NCBI GenBank assembly: GCA_030295235.1
Contig: AP026136.1
Span: 186,001 to 250,000 of the forward strand
Source of the DNA: Fistulifera solaris
Lineage: Eukaryota > Bacillariophyta > Bacillariophyceae > Naviculales > Stauroneidaceae
Direction: 5' to 3'
DNA: 64,000 nucleotides
Positions 45,444-54,100 of this stretch are shown here, one piece after another. The notes under the pieces were generated by a model. It was not told the DNA's origin. It saw only the letters and a program-made list of their open reading frames with translations, and ran no database searches. Position numbers and translations under genes: made by a program. Position 1 is the first letter of the stretch. Each line of letters begins with the position of its first letter.

Positions 45444-46579
45444 ATGACACAAGAAGAAGAAGAAGAAGAAGATACGTATTGGATTGCGGCTGTCGAAGCG
45501 GGCGGGACATCCTTTCAGATTGCCATTTGTCAAGTAGTGACCGGCGGAGCCCGTCCCACGATTGTGCATCGGAGGGAAATTCCGTCCGATCAAGCGCCGC
45601 ATGTGACGTTAGAGGCGTGTGCTTCCTTTTTCAAACAATTCTCGTATCCGTATCGTGTTTTGGGGATTGCGACCTTTGGACCGGTCGGATTGCGTCCCGA
45701 ACATCCTGAAACGTACGGACGAATTTTATCCACTTCACCCAAAGAAGCCTGGAGAAATGTCGATCTACTAACACCCCTTCGGGAAGCTTGTTTATCGAAC
45801 AATCCTCACATTAAAGTGCGTTTGGAAACCGATGTCAATGCCCCTGCCTGGGCCGAATATCTGGAGGGAAATGGAAAAATTTCCAGTTGTGCGTATATTA
45901 CCGGCGGAACCGGCGTCGGTGTTGGCTTGGTCGTCAATCATAAAACCGTTCACGGAAGAATGCATCCGGAAGGAGGACATGTGGCGGTACTGCCGTTGCC
46001 CACCGATACCTTTGGCGGATATTCGTGGGGTACCAATTGTCCGTATGGGGGTCAAAATACCGTCGAAGGCTTGGCATCGGCGGTAGCTCTCACGGAACGA
46101 TTGCAAACCTTACAATCACCCGACGCACCACCCCTGCAACGTAGTATTTTGAGTACTTTGCCGGACGATCATGAAATATGGGATCATGCGGCAAATGCCT
46201 TGGCGAGTTTGTGTACGACCTTGTTATTGACCTTGTCGATCGAAAAAATTGTCTTGGGGGGTGGTGTCATGAAACGGCCGGGATTGTTACAAAGATACAA
46301 CGCCGAACCGTCGAACTGATCAATGGTTATATTGAGTTGCCCATTACAAACATGTCGACTCTCATTACGACGTCAGCGGCGGGAGAAGATGCCGGATTGG
46401 TGGGTGCCATTGTATTGGCGCAATCGGCGTGTTGTGACGAAGAAGCGGCACGCGAACAGCAAAAACTCACCAAGATGAAACAAACCGCATTTACGTATGG
46501 AATATGGCACCGCCTGTTGGTGGGAAGCCTTTTGACGGCCGTCTTGTGCAAACGCTTTTATCGAACGACCAATAAATAG
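45444..46579 (+). CDS. ROK-family fructokinase-like sugar kinase with hydrophobic tail
   Basis: Phosphorylates fructose or a related hexose with ATP. It starts MTQEEEEEEDTYWIAAVEAG. Family features are the phosphate-1 loop EAGGTSFQIAI, LGIATFGPVGLRPE, the catalytic Asp in RLETDVNAPAWAEYLEG, YITGGTGVGVGLVVN, the HPEGGHVAVLP box and SWGTNCPYGGQNTVEGLASA. The last stands where ROK fructokinases have a zinc-binding H/C cluster; here it keeps only part of it. Near the C-terminus are KIVLGGGVMKRPGLL and, after a frame change at about 46,290-46,310, the helix VELINGYIELPITN. The final 25 residues (IWHRLLVGSLLTAVLCKRFY) form a hydrophobic basic-ended tail unusual for a sugar kinase. Length 378 aa. 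Bacterial-like ROK kinases are common in stramenopiles. Confidence 0.85.
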
Positions 46580-46658
46580 ATGCGGTTACTTCGTATCATA
46601 AACAAAAAGACATTGAAAGAAAAACGTAGCTTTAGTATTAGTAGCGCGCGCTCGCATT

Positions 46659-47933
46659 TTACAATGCGGCCTTTTCCAACTGCGCCGCCAAGTCGTCAAT
46701 GTCTTGATCGTCTCTTTCGTCCTCGTCGTCGTCGTCGTCGTCATCATCTTCCAACAAGTCCTCCTCATCAATGACAACATTGGGATACATGGCCCGCAAT
46801 TGCTGGACTTGCTTTCGCGTCATTTCCGTTTCCGTCAAAATGAAAGTTTCTAGGTTCGCAATTTTGTGTTGCAACAGTAACTGGACGGCCTCGGTCTCCA
46901 ACAAATTTTCCGACAAATTGAGTTCGCGCAAGGACGTGGTTTGTTGTAAATACGGCAACAGCTGCACAAGTCCTTCGTGTTCGATTTCGTTCGTGGCAAG
47001 TTCCAAACACTGTACGGTAGGGTGTTGCAGTAAATATTGCGTCAACCGTTCCATCCCTTCCACTTCCAGTTCATTGCCACTGACCTTGAGGGAAGTCAAT
47101 TGCGCTTTCGATTTCGTCAAGGCCGTGAGGAGTAATTCCAAACCATCGGGTTGTAAGGAACAATCGACGACATTGAGTGCTTCAAGATGCGGACTTTGGG
47201 CAATGGCTGCACAAAGATCATGAATGGGATGTTCCGGGTCATCACCGGATTTGAGTTCGGAATCCATCACGTTGATGTCACGCACATGGGGATTTGCGCG
47301 CGTTTGTTCCGCCAATCCTTGACAAATGGCTTTCGTGCCCTGTTCCAAGGGACGACAACCATTGTAATGCAAGACTTGCAACTGTTGCCATTGGGGCAGA
47401 AGTGTTCCGACGACTTGGGCACCCTGCGGCCCAATTTGATTGCGTCCCAAACGAATGGCTTGTAAATCGGGTCGCACTTGTAATACGAGCAGTGATTCTT
47501 TCGATAAACCGGTATTTTCCAACGTCAAGGTGTGTGGCAATTGCAAAAGATCACGCAACAATTCGATACCCCGAATCCCCAGGGCATTGTCATCGAGATG
47601 AAGGACTTCCAGGGACGACGAAGTACTGCTACTACCAAAGACGTCATTGAAAAAGGATAAACTCGCCAATCCCTCTTCCGTCACGAGACCCGCAATGATA
47701 TCATCGATTTTGAGAGTATGAATGCGATGCACAATCGATTGTTGCAAGAATTCGCGCAAGACATCTAAACATTCTTTCCGCCAGACCCGACACGACAAAT
47801 CCAACACAATGGGGACGTCGTACGGTAGCAACTGTGTTTGCCATTGCTCTACCAGTGATTCGGCGATGGTAGTTGTGATGGGTACCAAACGATCCCCGTG
47901 TGAATGAAGTGTTAGCATATTATTTGTTGTCAT
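46659..47933 (-). CDS. Ran GTPase-activating protein (RanGAP)-like leucine-rich repeat protein
   Basis: Activates GTP hydrolysis by Ran in the cytoplasm or at the nuclear rim. The start MTTNNMLTLHSHGDR (47,933) was chosen because upstream codons of the open frame translate a simple-sequence repeat. The body is a row of RI-type LRRs (LEVLHLDDNALGIRGIELLR, LQAIRLGRNQIGPQGAQVVG, LEALNVVDCSLQPDGLELLL, LTSLKVSGNELEVEGMERLT, LRELNLSENLLETEAVQLLL). It is followed by a long acidic stretch (DEEDLLEDDDDDDDDEDERD) and the short end LAAQLEKAAL. LRRs plus acidic tail is the Rna1/RanGAP layout. 424 aa, intact. The catalytic Arg finger of RanGAPs lies in the N-terminal LRRs; I could not identify it with certainty. 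Confidence 0.75.
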   Translation of the reverse strand: MTTNNMLTLHSHGDRLVPITTTIAESLVEQWQTQLLPYDVPIVLDLSCRVWRKECLDVLREFLQQSIVHRIHTLKIDDIIAGLVTEEGLASLSFFNDVFGSSSTSSSLEVLHLDDNALGIRGIELLRDLLQLPHTLTLENTGLSKESLLVLQVRPDLQAIRLGRNQIGPQGAQVVGTLLPQWQQLQVLHYNGCRPLEQGTKAICQGLAEQTRANPHVRDINVMDSELKSGDDPEHPIHDLCAAIAQSPHLEALNVVDCSLQPDGLELLLTALTKSKAQLTSLKVSGNELEVEGMERLTQYLLQHPTVQCLELATNEIEHEGLVQLLPYLQQTTSLRELNLSENLLETEAVQLLLQHKIANLETFILTETEMTRKQVQQLRAMYPNVVIDEEDLLEDDDDDDDDEDERDDQDIDDLAAQLEKAAL

Positions 47934-47950
47934 GAAAACAAAATGAATCA

Positions 47951-47995
47951 AGGAAGGAAGGAAGGAAGGAAGGAAGGAAGGAAGGAAGGAAGGAA
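47951..47995. repeat. (AAGG)n microsatellite
   Basis: About 11 tandem GGAA/AAGG units immediately 5' of the RanGAP start, so probably in its 5' leader or core promoter. Length is likely to vary between strains. Confidence 0.95.
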
Positions 47996-48213
47996 AAGGA
48001 TGATAATACTGCTTGGAGTTGGGAAGGGGAAAAAAAGAAAATGACGGGTCTTGAATATCAAGTACTTCTTGTACAAGCAGTTCCAGGTTCCAGCCATGCA
48101 TCTCGTTTGGGCGGTTCGATGACGCAAGCCGCGGGATGCGGGATGACCGTTGGATGAGGAATAATCGACTGTACTATACTAATGACTGTATGGTGTCTGT
48201 CTGTCTATGCGTG

Positions 48214-48244
48214 CCTGACGTACGTCCGACCGACGTACGACAGG
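48214..48244. repeat. Inverted repeat, 13-bp arms (one mismatch), 5-bp loop
   Basis: Left arm CCTGACGTACGTC, spacer CGACC, right arm GACGTACGACAGG. The inner 8 bp of each arm pair perfectly and only one position mismatches. It lies in the divergent RanGAP / phytochelatin synthase interval, about 230 bp before the synthase start. It could be a stem-loop or a dimeric factor site; the arms include TGACGT. Confidence 0.7.
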
Positions 48245-48473
48245 CCTTCCATCAGTCCTTCCATCCGTTCGACTTCGCTTTTGCACGTTGGAGTTGGACG
48301 CACTTTCCGCACCCGCTGGTTGCGTTTGTCACGCCATGTTCCTTTTTTTTTTTGTTGTTCCTTTTCTTGATTTCCTCCTCGGGTCACACAATTACACAAG
48401 TCGGCTGTTTGCTGGATGAATTAATTTCTCCTTGTGTGTGTATACATGTATTGATGATTCAGTCAATGACAGA

Positions 48474-49543
48474 ATGACTTGGGGTTCACAGCGCTTTTTA
48501 CAACGCATCTATCAAAGTCCCAGAAGGAAGAATCATCCTCTACATCGCGTGATACCATCCTGGCATCCTCGTTCATCGTCGTCTTCCCTAGCGCAAGACG
48601 AGGATCCTTTGATCGAATATGATAGACCACAGAAAAAAGTGACACATTGTCCGACATGTACTTGTTCATCCTCATTACAGCCAATGCCACCACCCTTGCC
48701 GGAACCCCAATATTCCGTTCGACGCCGGGTCTTGCCGTCGCATTTGACGGCACTCCATTCGACCCAAGGGACACATCTGCTGTTGGAAGCATTGACGAAC
48801 AATAGTGCCGCAGCATACATTCCACTAACGGAACATTTTTGTAATCAATCCGATCCGGCCTTTTGTGGCATTACCACCTTACTCATGGTATTGAATGCGT
48901 TTGCGGTAGATCCGATGGTCCGATGGAAAGGGGGATGGCGGTATTTTGGAGATGAAACCGTATTATTGAGTCAATGTTGTTTGTCGGCAGAATTGGTGCG
49001 ACGAGTCGGTGTGACGATGGAACAGTTGCAACAATTGGCGGTCTGTCACGGATTGCGCGTGCAAATGGAACGCCCCATCACCCACAACAATGAACAACTC
49101 TTTCGAACTCATGTCAAAGAATGTTTGCAACCAACCGAGCATCCTTCAGCGATGCTTGTGGTATCGTATGCCCGGAGTGCCTTGGGACAAACGGGAGAAG
49201 GACATTTTCACCGCTGGCAGCGTATCATGAAGCGTCGGATCAAGTACTCTTATTGGATGTGGCGCGATTCAAATATCCACCGTACTGGGTCCCCGTATCG
49301 GAATTGTATCAGGCCATGACTTGGATCGACAAAGTCACGGCACAATCGCGGGGGTGGTACGTGATGCGTCCACCCTTGCTTTCCAGTAGTTACAAGGGCG
49401 TCCCGATTGTGTCGGAAGAACGTCGTCCGGCGTCGCTGGTGCCATTGGCCGGTCAAAGTGTTTCCCGGTGTCCTCTGCATCCGGTGAAAATCGATTTTTG
49501 TCAGGCCGTTCGGCCACGGAATGTCCGTCGCACCAAGTCCTAG
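48474..49543 (+). CDS. Phytochelatin synthase
   Basis: Makes phytochelatins, (gamma-Glu-Cys)n-Gly, from glutathione when cadmium, zinc or similar metals are bound. The start MTWGSQRFLQRIYQSPRRK gives a basic, Arg-rich N-terminus suggestive of a mitochondrial presequence. The catalytic domain is clear: YIPLTEHFCNQSDPAFCGIT (catalytic Cys), TLLMVLNAFAVDPMVRWKGG, WRYFGDETVLLSQCCLSAEL, LVVSYARSALGQTGEGHFHP (catalytic His) and, after a frame change near 49,210, LLLDVARFKYPPYWVPVSEL (catalytic Asp). It then ends in a short tail (RGWYVMRPP...). About 356 aa, shorter than plant enzymes, because the Cys-rich C-terminal metal-sensing domain is reduced to a few Cys (SRCPLHPVKIDFC). A pair of CPTCTC cysteines lies in the N-terminal extension. 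Confidence 0.93.
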
Positions 49544-49557
49544 TTTCGAAAGGCTGT

Positions 49558-49559
<2 letters not shown>

Positions 49560-49587
<28 letters not shown>
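49560..49587. repeat. (TC)n microsatellite
   Basis: About 14 CT units just downstream of the phytochelatin synthase stop, in the short convergent gap to the ORC6-like gene. Confidence 0.95.
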
Positions 49588-49588
<1 letters not shown>

Positions 49589-49635
49589 AAAGGAACTGTT
49601 TTTGTTTTGTATTCTAAAATAGTTGCATTTTTATT

Positions 49636-50694
49636 TCATGTCAAAACACCGTATTTGCGAAGAATGTCGTCTGCCGCCAGTGCCAAGAGTTGACTGTTCG
49701 TGTGGTTATCGATTGAGTTATCGCTCCGTAATTGACTACGAGCCTGATCCATAGCACTCTCGAGTTGTAGTTGTCGCCACTCCAAGAATCGACTATCTTG
49801 TTCTTCTTCGTCTTCTCGTTGACGAAATGTATCTTCCTCTGGCATGGCTGGTTCTATTTCAGGAATTGAGTCTACTTCCATGGCATCCTCTTTCTCGGGT
49901 AAAGGACGCTTGCGTTGCCGAATCATCGTATTCGGCTGTTTCAATGTGTGATAGGTATCCTTCACAAAGGGCAGTACTTGCTTCAATTCCAAGCGCGTAA
50001 ATTCGGTGGAAGCATCGATGAGGTCCTCGAGGGCCACGTCGGCGACACAATACAAAGCCGCCGCCTCGTACGCGGGTCCGTATCGTACGAAATCATACAA
50101 TTGACCCCGACGATCGGATTCACTCATGGAAGGATTGTTTATTACGAATTGCATCATTTGATCAAACAATTGTTGCGCCAATTGACACGCCTTGGCTGAA
50201 TCTAATATTTGGAGTCGAATCGCCAAATCTTCGATGCGCCGCCCATCGGCTTGCGCGGTGGTGGACCGGGACGATCGTCGTCGTTCTTCAATGGGGCGTT
50301 TCGCCAGTTGTTGGCGGATGGCTTGCACTTGTGTGCTTCGTTTGATCGGTAAATATTGTTGTATGGAAAGAGTGCTCGGCTGTTGCAGATAATTGTTGAG
50401 GCATTGTTGCAGTTGTTCGAGATGCAGTGTTTTTATATTCACCGCCTTTTCCAACTTTTGCCACGGCAGACGGCTTTTTGTTTCTTGACGATACGCCAAC
50501 TCCAACAAGACAGCCGCACGAGTATTGGAACGATCGTATTTGCCGAGACTTCCTGTTTTGACGCGTGTTTCGAGGATACGGACATTTTCCGCGGCTTTGC
50601 GGATCACTTCTTTCGAAATATCCACCGCGTGATTTTTCGTCAGTATTTCGGCTAATCTTTCGACTGGGTTTCCCACTTGAAACGTAAGTGGCAT
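49636..50694 (-). CDS. Origin recognition complex subunit 6 (ORC6)-like
   Basis: Candidate smallest subunit of the replication-origin complex, with TFIIB-like cyclin folds. The first fold reads VIRKAAENVRILETRVKTGS, DRSNTRAAVLLELAYRQETK, LEKAVNIKTLHLEQLQQCLN. This matches the ORC6 pattern of paired helices with a conserved small-residue LELA-type helix and a Lys-rich recognition helix. A linker (RRRSSRSTTAQADGRR) precedes the second fold: IEDLAIRLQILDSAKACQLA, YGPAYEAAALYCVADVALED, EFTRLELKQVLPFVKD. The C-terminus is acidic and charged (EKEDAMEVDSIPEIEPAMPE) and ends in a helix, ALAADDILRKYGVLT. 352 aa, intact. ORC6 is poorly conserved, so this call rests on architecture. Confidence 0.6.
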   Translation of the reverse strand: MPLTFQVGNPVERLAEILTKNHAVDISKEVIRKAAENVRILETRVKTGSLGKYDRSNTRAAVLLELAYRQETKSRLPWQKLEKAVNIKTLHLEQLQQCLNNYLQQPSTLSIQQYLPIKRSTQVQAIRQQLAKRPIEERRRSSRSTTAQADGRRIEDLAIRLQILDSAKACQLAQQLFDQMMQFVINNPSMSESDRRGQLYDFVRYGPAYEAAALYCVADVALEDLIDASTEFTRLELKQVLPFVKDTYHTLKQPNTMIRQRKRPLPEKEDAMEVDSIPEIEPAMPEEDTFRQREDEEEQDSRFLEWRQLQLESAMDQARSQLRSDNSIDNHTNSQLLALAADDILRKYGVLT

Positions 50695-51172
50695 TGTAAG
50701 GAGACTAGGGTGAGTAGGCGAGACTTTCTATGAGAGTACGAGTGAATGATTAGCAATTTACTTTGTACTAGGGTACCTTGTACGTTCGTCAAATTGTCAT
50801 GGTCGCCCGCGATCGCGGTGCAAAATGTTGGCTATAATTATTTTGGCTGGCCGAGTTTTGGTGCCGGTCCGCCGATAGGTTGATCGCGACAATACCGGGA
50901 TGAAGCTATTTCCGTTGGGGATATCTGTTGGTGTTTCCGAGTACATTCTATTCCAGATTTATTACGATACTTATAGGTTGTGTCCTAATAGGGATCGCGC
51001 CTTTCACTCTGTGTCACATTCTTGATATAAAGGTTTATACAAAAATGAAGAATGCATATTTTCGACGGAAAATACCAAAATCCCATCGTCCAACAATTTG
51101 TTGGTTTGCGGCACGGCGTGACAACTTAAATGTGATCAAGATTAAATACCTTATACATCGCATATAACAACC
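50695..51172. promoter_or_regulatory. Divergent promoter ORC6-like / kinesin-MAP65
   Basis: No gene seen. The gap contains a GTAC-rich cluster (about 50,765-50,783) close to the ORC6-like start. Two genes expected to act in the cell cycle share this interval, so coordinate control is possible. Confidence 0.35.
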
Positions 51173-54100
51173 ATGACTTCCTCAAGAGTTCGTGTAGCGG
51201 TTCGTGTGCGGCCATTGGGTCATCAAGAGGTCGCGCAAGGAGGGACTCACGTAGTGACGGCGCGACACCCCGAGATTCGTTTGGGGGAACGACGATTTAC
51301 CTTCGATTCAGTGTTTGATACGTCCGTGAGCCAGGCTGCTTTGTTTGATGAAGTTTCCGGACCACTACAAACCAGTTTTTTGGATGGTTACAATGCTACG
51401 GTGAGTTCTCTGAGTTGAGCTTGTGGCAACAAGGTGCCCGATTCTTTCTGTCCTCTCACAATTGAATTTCTTTTGTAGATTATGGCGTACGGGCAGACGG
51501 GTTCAGGAAAAACGTTTACAATGGGCAGTGAAGCTCATTCAGAGCTTGAAATTACGGATAGTACGGGTTTAATTCCGCGTTTCATGAGTGGCGTTTTCGA
51601 AGAACTGGAACAACGCCGCGGCACAATCGCGCTCTCGCAATACAAATTGGAAGCGTCGTTCCTGGAAGTATACGGAGAAGATGTCCATGATCTGTTGCTA
51701 GAATCTCGTCCGTCGTTGCCTCTCCGAGAAGGCGCGAATGGGGGGATCGTTTGTCCGGGGTTGACGATGAGACACGTACAAACGGCCGAACAAGCGCTGG
51801 AAGTTCTTCACGAAGGAACGAAGAACCGAACCACCGCGGCCACACTCATGAATCTCACAAGCAGTCGTTCCCATGCTGTTTTTACTGTGACGCTCACACA
51901 AACAGCTCAGATGCAAAACAGTGACGTTGAAGTTACCACCACGAGTCGATTCACGTTTGTGGACTTGGCCGGAAGTGAACGACTAAAAAGACGGGTGCCG
52001 AAGGCACTCGGGCGAAAGAAGGCATTAAAATCAACGAGGGGCTTCTTGCTTTGGGAAATGTTATCAATGCTTTGGCGGATGATGAGCGATTATTGGAAGG
52101 AAAGAAAATGCACGTTCCCTATCGTCAGTCAAAATTGACTCGGTTGCTGCAAGACGCATTGGGCGGAAACAGCCAGACTCTGTTCCTCGCCTGCATCTCA
52201 CCGTCCGATACAAACGCTAGCGAGAGTTTGTCAACTTTACATTACGCAAATCGAGCCCGTAACATCAAAAATGCTCCGACGAAGAACGTCGATTCGAATG
52301 TCTTGGAAATGCACCGTTTGCAAGCATACAATAATATACTTCAAAGCGAGCTGGTCAAACTTCGTTTTGGCGGCGGCGAGAACGAGAACCCTGAGATATC
52401 TGTGGACGAATTACTGATGAAAAGTGAAGTTAACGATTATCTTTCGCGACTACATCAAATTGCAATGACCTCTAAGGAGGGGTCAATAATAAGTCATCAC
52501 GCTTCAGTGACTCTAACGTCGCCGAAGCCAAGTAAGCTGAGACCCTGCCCGAGTTCCGTGCTCCGCGACATCTCTCCGAACAAGTCAATATTTGAACACT
52601 GCGATGCAGACATGCTGACGGAAGTGAACCCAGACGAGGAAATGTCTATCTTGAACCACCTACTAGAACTTCAGCAAAAGACTCAAGACTTCGATGACTC
52701 AAAGAGGAAGGACGATGAAGCACTGAAAGCTGTTACGGGGGAACTTGCCGAGCAGGAGGCTATGCTACTTCAACTTCGAGATAGTCTCAAAGTCTACCAT
52801 CATATGAAAGACCAATACGAGAAACTGATGGTCGAGGTACAACACCTCGAGACCGAAAAGGCACAGCTTGCTGAGCAACTCGAGAAAGCCAAAAGTGATC
52901 CTAGCGCAGGATGCTCCGTTGCGATTAAATTGAATCTGGAGAAGGTGGAACAAAACTTAGCTAGAGCACGAGATGAGACAAGAAAATATCGACAGATGTG
53001 CAAAAAGGCGGAGCAAGAACAGCAAAAGTGTCTCGTGTTGGAACGTAAGGTCAGCGAACTGAAGTCCAAGAGCGCAGCTCTGGTACGAAAACAGAAAGCG
53101 GCAGCGGCACAGTTTCGTGACTATACTGAATCCAAGCAGCGCGAAATCGCCACCTTGAAGAGAAAAGAAAAAAGCTACTGAAAAGAAGATGAGCAAGCTG
53201 CAATCAGAAATTCAAATTCATCGCAGGAACCTTGATAAACGTCAGGTATTCTGCAACAAACTTTCATCGAAACTCAAGGAGACGGAGACGCATTTGATGA
53301 AGTTGCTGGCTCTCCGTAAAAAAAGAATGTCGTGAAAGATATGCCAAGACAGGCAACCACCGCGCAACCATAGTTTCGAAGGATGCCAATATCCAGCAGG
53401 GCCGTGCTCCTGCTGACGATGAGGTATTGAAGTCGATCAAGATGCTCGTTGACAGAGTTGTATCAGCAGCTGTGAGTAAGGAATGCGCAAAGAAGAAGTA
53501 CCAGAGCAGATTCAATGAATACACACAGACTATGAGGCTTCTTGTAGATCAGGTCAATGCTTTGGAAGGGTTTAAGAGTACTGAAAGTGGGGATTCGGAG
53601 GACGGATTGCAGCAGGAAGCCGAGCAGCAAATTGAAGAACTTGAGCTCAAAATAGAGTTACTAGCGGGAGATTTAGAGCAGCTCAGTTCCGAGCTTCCAG
53701 CCGACGAGGAAGGTGCGAATGACGCTTTGGAGCATGTCAATCAGCTGCTTGGGGATAAAGAGGCGCCTGTTCTTCGTAGCATGTTAGCCGCTTATCTTCA
53801 AGAATTGATACATGCAGAGGTACGAGATGCCAGCTCAAAAACTTAACAAGATTACATTGACTCACCGTTTTTCTTTCAGTTTGAAAACAAACAGCTTTCT
53901 GAATCCATCAAGAGAAAGGAGTCCGTCGTTGAAGGTTTGGAGTCCGAAATTGCACACTTGTCTTCTCGGATTTCCATATTGAATACCAGGGGTGAAGAAC
54001 ACGAAACATCATTGGTTGAAGTAGAAAAGCAAAAATTAGAAATCGCAAACCAGAGCCTAGCAAGCAAAGTTGCGGAATTGGAAGACAGGACAAAAACGTT

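Noticed and set aside
47997-48101. N-terminal extension of RanGAP (MHGWNLELL...)
   Set aside because: It would translate the (AAGG)n microsatellite into repeated PSFL units. The ATG at 47,933 gives the normal start.
51985-53325. Programmed ribosomal frameshifting or pseudogenisation of the kinesin
   Set aside because: The same kind of homopolymer discrepancy occurs in many unrelated genes across the window, in both directions, with no shared slippery-site context. Assembly indels are simpler.
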